DNA of 39,336 nt. Origin: an uncultured Clostridia bacterium. Its GTDB lineage: Bacteria > Bacillota > Clostridia > Lachnospirales > Lachnospiraceae. Location: NCBI GenBank assembly GCA_946629525.1, contig CAMOXU010000014.1, positions 1-39,336 of the forward strand, read 5' to 3'. The position numbers were made by a program, and so were the translations under genes. Positions 7,582 to 15,592 of this stretch are shown piece after piece. The notes beneath the pieces were generated by a model. The model made no database searches, was not told the origin of the DNA, and saw nothing but the letters and a program-made list of their open reading frames with translations. The number at the start of each line of letters is the position of its first letter. The first letter of the stretch is position 1.

Positions 7582-7674
7582 TTTTCAAATCCCTCCTCCC
7601 GCACAGGTACTCTCATATCTCACGCACAGGGAACGCCGCCGGGAAATGCAAAGCACTTTCCGGACTTTCACAGT

Positions 7675-7709
7675 AAAAAACTGCGCACCGGCAGCATACC
7701 GGTCCGCAG
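7675..7709 (-). terminator. Intrinsic terminator of the putP-like gene
   Basis: On the minus strand CTGCG, two bases, CCGG, a 7-base loop, CCGG, two bases and CGCAG are followed by six T residues (7680-7675). It lies 94 nt beyond the stop codon at 7803 and separates the symporter from dgkA. Confidence 0.8.
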
Positions 7710-7802
7710 TTTCATTATACACGATATTCGAAGAAATGAGCACTCGAGAATGACGGCCAGCCTCTTAAAAAGGTCTCTTAATGGCCGCCGGCCATTCTTC
7801 AT

Positions 7803-9344
7803 TTACTGATTCGCCCTGACCTCATCAAAGGTCCTGACGATCTTCGCATCCGGCTCTCCCGTTGCAAGGCTCACGGCCACATTGACGATCAGTCCGATGA
7901 TGAATGCCGGAAGCAGCTCATAGATCGCAAGTGCACCGCCCATCGGAGCGATCAGATATTTCCACACAAAGACCATCACCGCGCCCGCGATCATTCCGGC
8001 CAGCGCACCCTGCTTGTTGGAGCGTCTCCAGAAGAGCGCGATCAGCATTGTCGGTCCGAAGGTGGCACCAAAGCCCGCCCATGCAAAGGAGATGACCCGG
8101 AAGACCGAGCTGTTCGGATCCCATGCCAGGAATACCGCAACGACAGCGATGCCGATGACCGTCAGACGGGCCGCGCGCATGGAAGCCTGCCGGCTGAGCT
8201 TGATCCCGAAGAAATCCTGCATAAGGTCCTGCGATACGCTGGACGCAGCCGCGAGCAGCTGGGAGTCCGCCGTCGACATCGTCGCGGCAAGGATACCGGC
8301 CATGATGATACCTGCCATAAGGATCATGAAGAATCCGTGGGTCCCCATGATGTCTGCCATCTTGATAACGATCGTCTCAGCGTCCGAGCCTGTCGTCAGA
8401 TACGGGATGAGGCCTTCGCTCGAGATCGCATTTCCGATAATTCCGATGAAGACAGCAATCGCCATGGAAAGGAATACCCATATGGAAGCGATCCTTCTCG
8501 AAGCAACAAGCTCCTTTTCATCGCGGATCGCCATGAAGCGGAGAAGGATGTGCGGCATACCGAAGTAGCCGAGTCCCCATGCCATGGTGGATACGATCGC
8601 CAGGAATCCGTAGTGCGTTCCCGAATTTGTCGCCATATCATAACCGCCGAAAAGGTCAAAGTAACCCGGAAGAGATTTCGCGTTGTTCATGACCGCATCG
8701 AATCCGCCGGCCTGACTGATCCCGAAGAACACGACCACGACAAGGGCGACCGTCATGAAAATACTCTGGATCAGGTCCGTCGTAGAGACCGCCAGGAACC
8801 CGCCGAGCGTCGTATAACCGATGATGACGATCGCGCCGACGATCATGGAAACGTGATAATTAAAACCGAACAGACTGTTGAAAAGCGTTCCGACCGCCTT
8901 GAAGCCCGAAGCTGTGTACGGCACAAAGAAAATGATAATGACCAGAGCCGCAATACATGCAAGCGTATGCCGCTTGTCGCCGTACCGTCTCGAGAAGAAA
9001 TCCGGGATCGTGAACGCCCCGATCTTGTCAGAGTATCTGCGGAGCAGTCTCGCGACCAGAAGCCAGTTGAGATATGTTCCGATTCCAAGACCGATCGCAG
9101 TCCAGCCTACCTCCGCAATTCCCGCGAAGTAGGCAAGGCCCGGAAGGCCCATGAGCAGGTAACTGCTCATATCCGAAGCCTCCGCACTCATCGCCGTGAC
9201 GAGCGGTCCGAGTTTTCTTCCGCCGATGAAGAACTCGCTGGAGCTGCTGCCGGATCCGCGGCTGTTGAACAGAACTCCAATGAGGACCATGGCAATCAGA
9301 TAGATCACGATGACTGCCAGGATCATTCCCTGTGTTGATGTCAT
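7803..9344 (-). CDS. putP: Sodium/proline symporter (SSS family)
   Basis: A 513-aa, about 13-helix sodium:solute symporter. The start at 9344 is chosen because GAGGAGGAGAA lies just upstream; the longer frame from 9392 adds 16 basic residues without a site. PutP-like motifs are SAEASDMSSYLLMGLPG in helix 2 (the Na+/proline-binding region), STTDLIQSIFM in the middle and MSTADSQLLAAASS in helix 9, which carries the Na+-ligand Ser/Thr. Together these favour L-proline over pantothenate or sugars. A TATAAT box lies at 9440-9445 with a weak -35. It is the only gene in its transcript, with a terminator at 7675-7709. Substrate is inferred from motif similarity. Confidence 0.9.
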   Translation of the reverse strand: MTSTQGMILAVIVIYLIAMVLIGVLFNSRGSGSSSSEFFIGGRKLGPLVTAMSAEASDMSSYLLMGLPGLAYFAGIAEVGWTAIGLGIGTYLNWLLVARLLRRYSDKIGAFTIPDFFSRRYGDKRHTLACIAALVIIIFFVPYTASGFKAVGTLFNSLFGFNYHVSMIVGAIVIIGYTTLGGFLAVSTTDLIQSIFMTVALVVVVFFGISQAGGFDAVMNNAKSLPGYFDLFGGYDMATNSGTHYGFLAIVSTMAWGLGYFGMPHILLRFMAIRDEKELVASRRIASIWVFLSMAIAVFIGIIGNAISSEGLIPYLTTGSDAETIVIKMADIMGTHGFFMILMAGIIMAGILAATMSTADSQLLAAASSVSQDLMQDFFGIKLSRQASMRAARLTVIGIAVVAVFLAWDPNSSVFRVISFAWAGFGATFGPTMLIALFWRRSNKQGALAGMIAGAVMVFVWKYLIAPMGGALAIYELLPAFIIGLIVNVAVSLATGEPDAKIVRTFDEVRANQ

Positions 9345-9439
9345 AACAATTCTCCTCCTCTTTGAAACCTTCCTCTGCCCGATGAAAGGCACCGGGCTGC
9401 TCCTTTGAAGCGTTCCCCTTTTTTCGCAAATCAGGAGGC

Positions 9440-9467
9440 ATTATACCACACAAAAGACCAGAATAAA
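9440..9467 (-). promoter_or_regulatory. Candidate promoter of the putP-like gene
   Basis: TATAAT at 9445-9440 (minus strand), with TTTATT at 9467-9462 as a weak -35 at 16-base spacing. It implies a leader of about 90 nt before the start at 9344. Confidence 0.5.
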
Positions 9468-9584
9468 ATACAGAACGGAGTATAGAATGAATTCGATATA
9501 TCACACGGATAATCGCGTGTTTTTGCAGTATTTACCTGTTCATTTTATCTGTATGATAAATAGACACAGAATTATACACGGACT

Positions 9585-10196
9585 TTATATCTTCTCACTG
9601 ACATCTTCTTCCTTCCGCCCGAACGTCCGGAGATACTCCGGAGTCCTCCTGTCAGTATAGCCGACCAGAGAATATTCCCCTCCGCACAGACACCAGTCAT
9701 AGAGAAGCGCCCGTTCCCAGAGCGCGTACGCCCTTGTGATCTCATTTTCCGTCATGTCTGTCCGGAACTCCCCGTTCTTCCTGCCCTCCAGAACGATCTT
9801 CCGAAGCAGGCGGAAATACTTTCTGGACCGGTCCAGGAGATGCTTCTCCCCCTGTGACGTGAGCTGCGTGGCAAGGAGTCTCGAGAGCAGATCCAGGGAA
9901 ATGCTCTCCTCGATCATCAGAAAGAGCTCATGATTCAGCCAGATGAGCTTCTCGATCGCGCCGAGTCCGGGATCCAGCTCCTTCTCCAGTTCCTCGTACT
10001 TCTCGTCGAAGACATAGGCGAGCGTCCCGAGAAGCGCGTCCTTCCCCTCGAAATAATGATAAAAAGATCCCCGTGAAGTCCCCGACTCAAAGAGAATGTC
10101 CTCGATCGTCGTCTCCTCGTAGCCGTTCTCGTAAAAGAGCTTCCATGCGGCGGATATGATCCGGCCCCGCGTATTTCTCGTGTTTTTTTTGGGCAT
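9585..10196 (-). CDS. TetR/AcrR-family transcriptional regulator
   Basis: A 203-aa regulator with the TetR HTH at about residues 8-55: RGRIISAAWKLFYENGYEETTIEDIL followed by SGTSRGSFYHYFEGKDALL is textbook. The remaining helical part is the ligand-binding/dimer domain and resembles no specific member I know. The start at 10196 has GGGAGGAA upstream; an in-frame start at 10262 would add 22 basic residues. It is divergent from the DtxR/MntR-type gene, and palindromes at 10262-10284 and 10294-10308 lie between them, candidate operators for autorepression. Its regulated target cannot be deduced. Confidence 0.9.
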   Translation of the reverse strand: MPKKNTRNTRGRIISAAWKLFYENGYEETTIEDILFESGTSRGSFYHYFEGKDALLGTLAYVFDEKYEELEKELDPGLGAIEKLIWLNHELFLMIEESISLDLLSRLLATQLTSQGEKHLLDRSRKYFRLLRKIVLEGRKNGEFRTDMTENEITRAYALWERALLYDWCLCGGEYSLVGYTDRRTPEYLRTFGRKEEDVSEKI

Positions 10197-10261
10197 CTGA
10201 TTCCTCCCGGCTCTGCCTTTCCCGCCCTTCCCTTTTCTGCACGTGCGGTTGAAAAATGGCA

Positions 10262-10330
10262 CTTAATATGTTACTATAATTAAGCACTTCTTATTCGGAA
10301 ATTCCGAAATGACCGACAATAGATACGGTC
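10262..10330. promoter_or_regulatory. Palindrome cluster between divergent tetR-like and mntR-like genes
   Basis: Three inverted repeats lie in 70 bp: CTTAAT...ATTAAG (10262-10284, 11-base spacer), TTCGGAAATTCCGAA (10294-10308) and GACCG...CGGTC (10311-10330, followed by GTTTTT). They are placed as operators for the TetR and/or DtxR-type proteins on either side. Assignment to a given regulator is inference. Confidence 0.5.
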
Positions 10331-10462
10331 GTTTTTATGGTATCATACGCCAATAAGAATCACCGACTTCCTGTGCACACTATTGATTACTGACTTCCGG
10401 CAACTATTTGTCTGCCATCTGATAAAAATTCCATCCAAAACTCTTTCGCACGGAGGAAAATC

Positions 10463-10879
10463 ATGAACTACAACGAGTCTGCAGAAGATTATCTCGAGGC
10501 CATTCTCATGCTGCGCGATCAGCTCGGAAAAGTCCGGTCCATCGACATTGTCTATAAGCTCGGCTATTCGAAGCCAAGTATCAGTATCGCCATGAAGAAG
10601 CTGCGCGAAAAAGGCCTTGTCCATATGGACGAGAACGGATACATAACACTCACTGACGAAGGACTGAAGATCGCCCGCCACACTTACAACAGGCACAAAG
10701 TTCTCACGCTTTTCTTCGAGAGCATCGGCGTCAACCCGTCTACCGCGGAGCACGATGCATGCAAGATCGAACACGACATCAGCGACGAGACTTTCAAACG
10801 TCTGAAAGAGCATATGCAGGCCAATAAACTGAACGGGCGTCAGATTCACGATACAGTCGATCTCAATAAGGACGAATAA
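10463..10879 (+). CDS. DtxR/MntR-family metal-dependent transcriptional regulator
   Basis: A 138-aa iron/manganese sensor repressor: winged HTH (about 5-65) plus metal-binding dimer domain, no SH3 domain. Candidate metal ligands are D9, E12, H78, C100, E103 and H104. D9 and E12 match MntR D8/E11, but the position of MntR E99 is Cys (DACKIEH), as in DtxR C102, so this is a hybrid site and Mn versus Fe cannot be called. GGAGGAAA precedes the ATG. It is monocistronic with a strong terminator at 10891-10928, and no metal transporter is adjacent. Confidence 0.9.
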   Translation: MNYNESAEDYLEAILMLRDQLGKVRSIDIVYKLGYSKPSISIAMKKLREKGLVHMDENGYITLTDEGLKIARHTYNRHKVLTLFFESIGVNPSTAEHDACKIEHDISDETFKRLKEHMQANKLNGRQIHDTVDLNKDE

Positions 10880-10890
10880 ATTCTGAAAAA

Positions 10891-10928
10891 ACGGCGCAGC
10901 CATATTTCAAGCGGCTGCGCCGTTTTTC
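10891..10928. terminator. Bidirectional terminator between mntR-like and NUDIX genes
   Basis: An 11-bp perfect stem, ACGGCGCAGCC (10891-10901) and GGCTGCGCCGT (10913-10923), with A6 before and T5 after it. It serves the plus-strand regulator and the convergent NUDIX gene ending at 10963. Confidence 0.9.
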
Positions 10929-10962
10929 ACGCTCTCTGCTCCGGTGATCCGGCGCGGTATCC

Positions 10963-11436
10963 TTAAAGCGCAAGCATTTTTCCGTCGAGGAAGGCACCTG
11001 TAAGGCGGCTCCCTCCTTCGTAGACGAGCTTCAGCGAGAAGAACGGAGTCTCCTCCCGCAGAAGGCGGAGAAAGATCTTATCCCCCTCCCATATATTAAG
11101 CTCCGTGATCCGGTCCTTGTCGACCCACAGGAGCTCCCCCTCATCGCAGGCATGCATTTCCCCCTCAAATCCATCCGCGGTAAAGAGATGCATGTATTCC
11201 ACGATCCCGGTCCCCGAGACAAATGTCACGATCCCCCGAAATCTCCAGGAGGTAAGCACGAGTCCGGTCTCTTCATACACTTCGCGCAGGAGACATTCTT
11301 CGGGACTCTCCTCCGCTTCAAAGTGACCGCCGACGCCGATCCATTTTTCTTTATTTACGTCATTTTTCTTCACGGTCCGGTGCAGCATGAGATACTGACC
11401 GTCCCGCTCAATATAGCAGAGAGTAGAGAGTTCCAT
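10963..11436 (-). CDS. NUDIX hydrolase (8-oxo-dGTP diphosphatase-like)
   Basis: A 157-aa NUDIX protein with a complete box at residues 37-59: G37, E43, R51-E52, E55-E56 and G58, the GX5EX7REUXEEXGU signature that binds Mg2+. The N-terminal TLCYIERDGQYLMLHRT is typical of MutT/YtkD-type sanitation enzymes, which hydrolyse oxidised nucleoside triphosphates; other nucleoside diphosphate derivatives are possible. The ATG at 11436 is chosen over a GTG at 11448 because GAGGTGGG lies just before it. Convergent with the mntR-like gene; immediately upstream is a MITE-like element, so the promoter may lie within that element. Confidence 0.88.
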   Translation of the reverse strand: MELSTLCYIERDGQYLMLHRTVKKNDVNKEKWIGVGGHFEAEESPEECLLREVYEETGLVLTSWRFRGIVTFVSGTGIVEYMHLFTADGFEGEMHACDEGELLWVDKDRITELNIWEGDKIFLRLLREETPFFSLKLVYEGGSRLTGAFLDGKMLAL

Positions 11437-11512
11437 AACCCACCTCACATTCTATAATTTGCGTAAGGAATTGCGAAACTATGTGCGGAATGGAATTGTG
11501 TGAGCAATTCAA

Positions 11513-11604
11513 ATTATGAGAACCGCTTCGCGAACCTCATAATCATAATTCGGCCGATAAATCGGCCTTTTTATCGGAAGTTCTTTGCAGAACTTCCGAT
11601 AAGA
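11513..11604. repeat. Nested hairpin-rich repeat unit inside the MITE-like element
   Basis: Absent from the 6916-7160 copy. It contains ATTATGAG/CTCATAAT, GGCCGAT/ATCGGCC and CGGAAGTTCT/AGAACTTCCG stems. In reverse orientation the order and much of the sequence recur at 25297-25400 (CGGAAGCTGT stem, GCCGATTTTTCAGCCG, ATTATGATTA), so this is a separate dispersed unit. Confidence 0.6.
11552..11573 (+). terminator. Terminator-like hairpin within the repeat element
   Basis: GGCCGAT, two bases, ATCGGCC and then TTTTT on the plus strand. The two-base loop is tight, so a few base pairs probably open. No plus-strand gene directly precedes it. Confidence 0.4.
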
Positions 11605-11803
11605 TCAACAATCTGCACAAGCCTTGGAACTTCTTCATGAGCGCAAGATGCGAAATGAACAAAAAGCGTGCTGTCTGAGCGAAGCGAGTTTACGCTTTTT
11701 GTGAATGCTTCTTCGCAGCTTGCACGAATGATCAGAAGTTCCTGGCGCGGAAGCCGTTTGAATGTTCACACACATTCCATGGAGCACAGCGTTTCGCAGA
11801 CGC

Positions 11804-13864
11804 CTAGATGTAATTAATCAGCACGCCGAGGATCAGCAGGATCCCGATGCAGGTCATGACGAGCGCAAAAGAGAATCCGCTGACGATCGGGTTCAGGGCC
11901 GCCTCGGTCTGATCCCGGAAGGCCTCCGCCCTGCTGCGTCTCTCCTCATCGCGTAATGTCCGGACCCTCGTCTCCCGCAGGACCGTCCTCCTCAGAAGAA
12001 CGATCAGCGCATCCGTGCTCGTACTGAGCGCCCGTCCGATCACAGCCGCCGCAAAGAACACCGCCCGGCAGACCGGACGAAGGATCAGGTTCTCGCCGAA
12101 GATCCGGGCAATCGCCCCGAAGACTCCGGGAAGCCAGGACGTAAGGAGCGGTCGATACACAAGGTCCTCCAGATCCAGCCATTCCGGCCAGAGGTTTCTG
12201 TAGGAACCGCCGCGCATCAGCACTTTCCGCACGACAAGAAGGTATACCGCAGCGCCGATCGCCAGTGAGATAAGGCCGCCTTTCAGGTTTGCGGGAATAA
12301 AGGCCCGGAATTCCAGGATCTCATCTCTCCCGGTCATAAAGAGCGCGAGGCGTTTCATGACAGCAGGCTGCCCGAGAAGGACCATAAAGACGGACGGGAT
12401 GCAGATAGCCGCAGTTGACCACATATTCATGCAGGAGCGCTCCTTATCGTATCCCGCCTGAATCTTCTCATCTTTATTGCGCTCCACGAAAATGCAGAGA
12501 AACAGCTTCAGCATATATGCAAATGTGAACCCGCCGGAAACGAGGAAGACCCACTCCGCCGCCCGGAGAAATGCGATCATCCCCTGCGCTCCCGGAAGCT
12601 GCTCCTTCGCGATGAGGATCGCCTCCACGATGCCCTCGTGGAGCATGGTCTTTGAAATATATCCGTTGAAGAGCGGGACTCCGGATATCCCGAGGCCTCC
12701 CAGCGCGAACGCGATCTTGAGCGCGGTCTTGTTCCTGCCCCAGCCCCTGATCTCATTAAGCGTCAGTGTGTGCAGATTCATGACGACGACTCCGGCCGCC
12801 ATAAAGAGCACCAGCTTGAGAAGCGAATGATTCACCATGTGGAGTACGGTCCCCGAGAGGGCCAGTGCGAGACCTTCCGAAGCCTCCTCCCCGCCGAGGG
12901 AGCTCATAAAGACCGCGCTTCCGATCCCGACGAGAATAAATCCGATCTGCGACATGGACGAACACGCCAGCGTCCGCTTCAGATTGACGGAGAACAGAGC
13001 GAGAAGCGCTCCAAGGAACATTGTGACAAGCCCCAGGACAAATACGACTGTTCCGAATGTCCTGCTCTCAAAGAGGACCGTCGTCGCTGTCATAAGGATT
13101 CCGAATATGCCGACCTTCGTCAGAATTCCGGACAGAAGGGCCGACGCCGGGGAAGGCGCGACCGGATGGGCTTTCGGAAGCCATACGTGTAGGGGGAACA
13201 TGCCTGCCTTCGCGCCAAATCCAAGCAGAATGCAGAATCCCGCAGCCAGGATCCGACGGCCGGCGGAGGCATTCTCCTCCCGGGCTCTGACCGCGGCCGC
13301 GTAAACTTCCCGGAAAGCGAGCGTCCCGCAGGTATCCTCAAGGAGGAGCAGTCCCATGAAGAGGATCAGACCTCCGATCACAGCGATAAAGAGATAGGTG
13401 TACGCAGCCCTGATCGCCTCGCGTGTCTCCTCGTGGATGACCCACGTAAAGGATGTGAGGGAGAGGATCTCAAAGAATACGAACGTCGTCATAAAATCCG
13501 CCGAGAGCATGACCCCCTGCGTCGCCCCGAGCGTCATCATGGTGAACATCCAGTACCTGGCCATTCCCTCCCGCTCATGTCTGAAGTATTCCTTCGCGAA
13601 CAGCGAGGTCCCCGCCCACATGATCGAAGTGATGCAGCTGTATACGATCCTGAATCCGTCCGCCTCGAAGGATAGCCCGTAAGCCAGAACGTACGGGATC
13701 CGGAGCCCGGCTCCTGGCATGGTAATGAGCGAAAGGGAGACCAGGAGCTCCACGAAGGCAAAAAGAATGGCCAGACGGTCTCCTGCCTCCTCATTTTTTC
13801 TGCTGATCCGGTACAGGACCGGTGCGATAAGAATCGGTGCGAACACCAGATAACCTATGAACAT
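11804..13864 (-). CDS. Mrp/Mbh-type antiporter-like membrane subunit (NuoL/MrpA-D family), 686 aa
   Basis: The largest of four proton_antipo_M (NuoL/M/N-like) subunits and last gene of the operon. Family ion-pathway residues are visible: the TM5 Glu in VFFEILSLTS, TM7 Lys in GFGAKAGMFPLHVWLP, TM8 Lys in SGILTKVG and the TM10 region NHSLLKLVLFMAAG. Fourteen or more hydrophobic segments are followed by an arginine-rich loop (about 640-665) and a final hydrophobic helix, a layout reminiscent of NuoL-like extensions. GGAGGAGAGT precedes the ATG. Expected role: H+ and/or Na+ translocation. The stop codon abuts a MITE-like element end. Family certain, ion unknown. Confidence 0.9.
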   Translation of the reverse strand: MFIGYLVFAPILIAPVLYRISRKNEEAGDRLAILFAFVELLVSLSLITMPGAGLRIPYVLAYGLSFEADGFRIVYSCITSIMWAGTSLFAKEYFRHEREGMARYWMFTMMTLGATQGVMLSADFMTTFVFFEILSLTSFTWVIHEETREAIRAAYTYLFIAVIGGLILFMGLLLLEDTCGTLAFREVYAAAVRAREENASAGRRILAAGFCILLGFGAKAGMFPLHVWLPKAHPVAPSPASALLSGILTKVGIFGILMTATTVLFESRTFGTVVFVLGLVTMFLGALLALFSVNLKRTLACSSMSQIGFILVGIGSAVFMSSLGGEEASEGLALALSGTVLHMVNHSLLKLVLFMAAGVVVMNLHTLTLNEIRGWGRNKTALKIAFALGGLGISGVPLFNGYISKTMLHEGIVEAILIAKEQLPGAQGMIAFLRAAEWVFLVSGGFTFAYMLKLFLCIFVERNKDEKIQAGYDKERSCMNMWSTAAICIPSVFMVLLGQPAVMKRLALFMTGRDEILEFRAFIPANLKGGLISLAIGAAVYLLVVRKVLMRGGSYRNLWPEWLDLEDLVYRPLLTSWLPGVFGAIARIFGENLILRPVCRAVFFAAAVIGRALSTSTDALIVLLRRTVLRETRVRTLRDEERRSRAEAFRDQTEAALNPIVSGFSFALVMTCIGILLILGVLINYI

Positions 13865-14004
13865 ACTCTCCTCCGAAAAGTGTCAGCTGCTGAAACTGCC
13901 CATCCCGGGCTTAATGAGGCTCCCGGAAAAATATCTGTTCATTCCCGGCCGCCAACATATGGATCGATGCCGGATGTCTGGTCGGGCGGCCCGGGCGCCG
14001 CAGA

Positions 14005-15468
14005 TCAGATGAGCCCCTGTGCGATCTTCTCCAGAAATGCAATGACCGGTCCCGACCACACCCCAAACAGGATGTTGACAACAGAAAAGACGCAGATCGG
14101 GATCAGCATGCGGACACCGGCGTCCCCGGTCTCCAGGTCGCTGCTCCGGTCCCTCCCCCGCATCGGGAAAAATGCGCGGATGCTGATATTCAGTGTATAC
14201 ATCGCGCACAGAAAGGCCGAGAGGATCAGCGCGGCAGCGCCGGCGATCCCCACCGCCTGGCCGCTCGAAAAACCGGCTTCAAGAAGCTTCCATTTTGAGA
14301 TAAATCCGCAGAAGAGCGGAATTCCGGTCAGCGACAGGGCGGACAAGGTATAAAGGGCGAACGTGAGAGGCATTTTCCGGCCGACTCCGTTCACTTCATA
14401 GATATATTCTTTCCCCGTCACATGCATGAACGCTCCGGCACACAGAAAGAGGACCATCTTGATGACGCTGTGGAAAAGCATGTGCGCAAGGCCTCCGAGA
14501 AGTCCCTCGGGAGTCATGAGCAGGATGCCGAACAGCATGTAGGACAGATTGCTGACGGTCGACCAGGCAAGTCTCCTCTTAAAGTGCCGCTCGCGGAGTG
14601 CCATCCCCGCGCCAAAGACGATCGTAAAGACCGCCGCACCGGCACAGACGATCTGCTCGGTGCTTCCCAGCATGAGCTCCGGACCATATGCATAAAAAGC
14701 AAGACGGATGACCGCATAGACGCCGGAATTGACGACCGCGACCGCATGCAGAAGGGCCGTGACCGGGGTCGGGGCGACCGATGCCTGGGGAAGCCAGCGG
14801 GACAGCGGAAAGATCGCCGCCTTTGTCCCGAACCCGAAAAAGCCGAAGAGAAACATAATACGCATGATCGACGGAGAAAAGACGCCTCCGAGGTTGCCTC
14901 CGTAGATGAACAGTCCTCCTCCGTCCAGCGTCCCCATGACGACCGCGATAAAGCCCAGAGACGCACCTCCGATGCAGTAGGCCACATACATGCGGCCGGC
15001 GAACATGCTCTCGTGGTTCTGGTAGTGGACGACCAGGGGGAGCGTCACAAGCGTCAGCATCTCAAAGAAGACGTACATTGTGACGAGATCCGCAGCGAAG
15101 GCGATCCCGAGCGTCACGCCGTAGGTCATCACATAGAAGGCGAAGAAGCTCCTCCTGTGCTGCGCTTCCTTCATATATTCAAAAGCGTAGAGCATGACGA
15201 ACGGCCAGAGAACGGAAATCATGCCTGCAAAAAGCATTGCAGGTCCATCCACTCTGAAGTTGATGGAAAACCCGTCTGTAAAGCTGTATATATGCACAGG
15301 ATCACGGGAACCGTACACCAGAACGAGCCATACGCATACAGATGTCAGTATGACGATGATTTCCGAATATATTTCCCGGATCCGTTCCTCCCTGATCTTC
15401 AGAAAGAGGAGGGAGATCCCTCCGATAAAAGGCACCAGGATCGGCGCCAGTATGAACAACGAATTCAT
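14005..15468 (-). CDS. Mrp/Mbh-type antiporter-like membrane subunit (MrpD/NuoM family), 487 aa
   Basis: The third of four tandem pump subunits. TM5 Glu (VFFEMLTLVT) and TM7 Lys (GFGTKAAIFPLSRWLP) are present, but the TM8 Lys expected after the SALL motif is missing: the stretch reads TALLHAVAVVNSGVYAV. The TM10 region HSVIKMVLFLCAG is normal. This may shift its proton path relative to its paralogues (inference). The ribosome-binding site is weak (AGGATC), and a palindromic repeat (15528-15592) lies in the 118-nt gap between this gene and the preceding one. About 14 helices, cytoplasmic membrane. Confidence 0.9.
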   Translation of the reverse strand: MNSLFILAPILVPFIGGISLLFLKIREERIREIYSEIIVILTSVCVWLVLVYGSRDPVHIYSFTDGFSINFRVDGPAMLFAGMISVLWPFVMLYAFEYMKEAQHRRSFFAFYVMTYGVTLGIAFAADLVTMYVFFEMLTLVTLPLVVHYQNHESMFAGRMYVAYCIGGASLGFIAVVMGTLDGGGLFIYGGNLGGVFSPSIMRIMFLFGFFGFGTKAAIFPLSRWLPQASVAPTPVTALLHAVAVVNSGVYAVIRLAFYAYGPELMLGSTEQIVCAGAAVFTIVFGAGMALRERHFKRRLAWSTVSNLSYMLFGILLMTPEGLLGGLAHMLFHSVIKMVLFLCAGAFMHVTGKEYIYEVNGVGRKMPLTFALYTLSALSLTGIPLFCGFISKWKLLEAGFSSGQAVGIAGAAALILSAFLCAMYTLNISIRAFFPMRGRDRSSDLETGDAGVRMLIPICVFSVVNILFGVWSGPVIAFLEKIAQGLI

Positions 15469-15527
15469 TGATCCTATTCCTTATCTGTTGCAGCAGTTCG
15501 GCATCGATGTCTGTTCTTCGCCGCGCA

Positions 15528-15592
15528 AATGGGAAGGTGCTTCGCACCCCGCGCTGCGCGGCAGGAATGCCGGGGCCTTCCTCATGTCAGAA
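15528..15592. repeat. Dispersed palindromic repeat, copy 1
   Basis: A GGAAGGTGC/GCACC stem is followed by GCGCGGCAGGAATGCC and GGCCTTCCTCATG. The same order is seen at 22128-22196 (CGCGGCAGGAACGCC, CATTCCTGATGAG) and in looser form at 36722-36838. It lies in the spacer between two antiporter genes. Confidence 0.65.

Larger units (their letters stand above)
11465..11804. mobile_element. MITE-like element, full copy (340 bp), inverted relative to 6916-7160
   Basis: Reverse-complementing this stretch gives the ends and core of the 245-bp element at 6916-7160, with many identical runs such as TCATGAAGAAGTTCCAAGGC. It is about 95 bp longer because of an inserted hairpin-rich unit (11513-11604). 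Its right end GGCGT overlaps the stop codon (11804-11806) of the antiporter gene to its right, and its left end lies in the upstream region of the NUDIX gene. Confidence 0.78.

Noticed and set aside
7714-7719. TATAAT box as promoter of dgkA
   Set aside because: On the minus strand it lies upstream of the putP terminator (7675-7709), so a transcript from it would end before dgkA; no -35 is visible.
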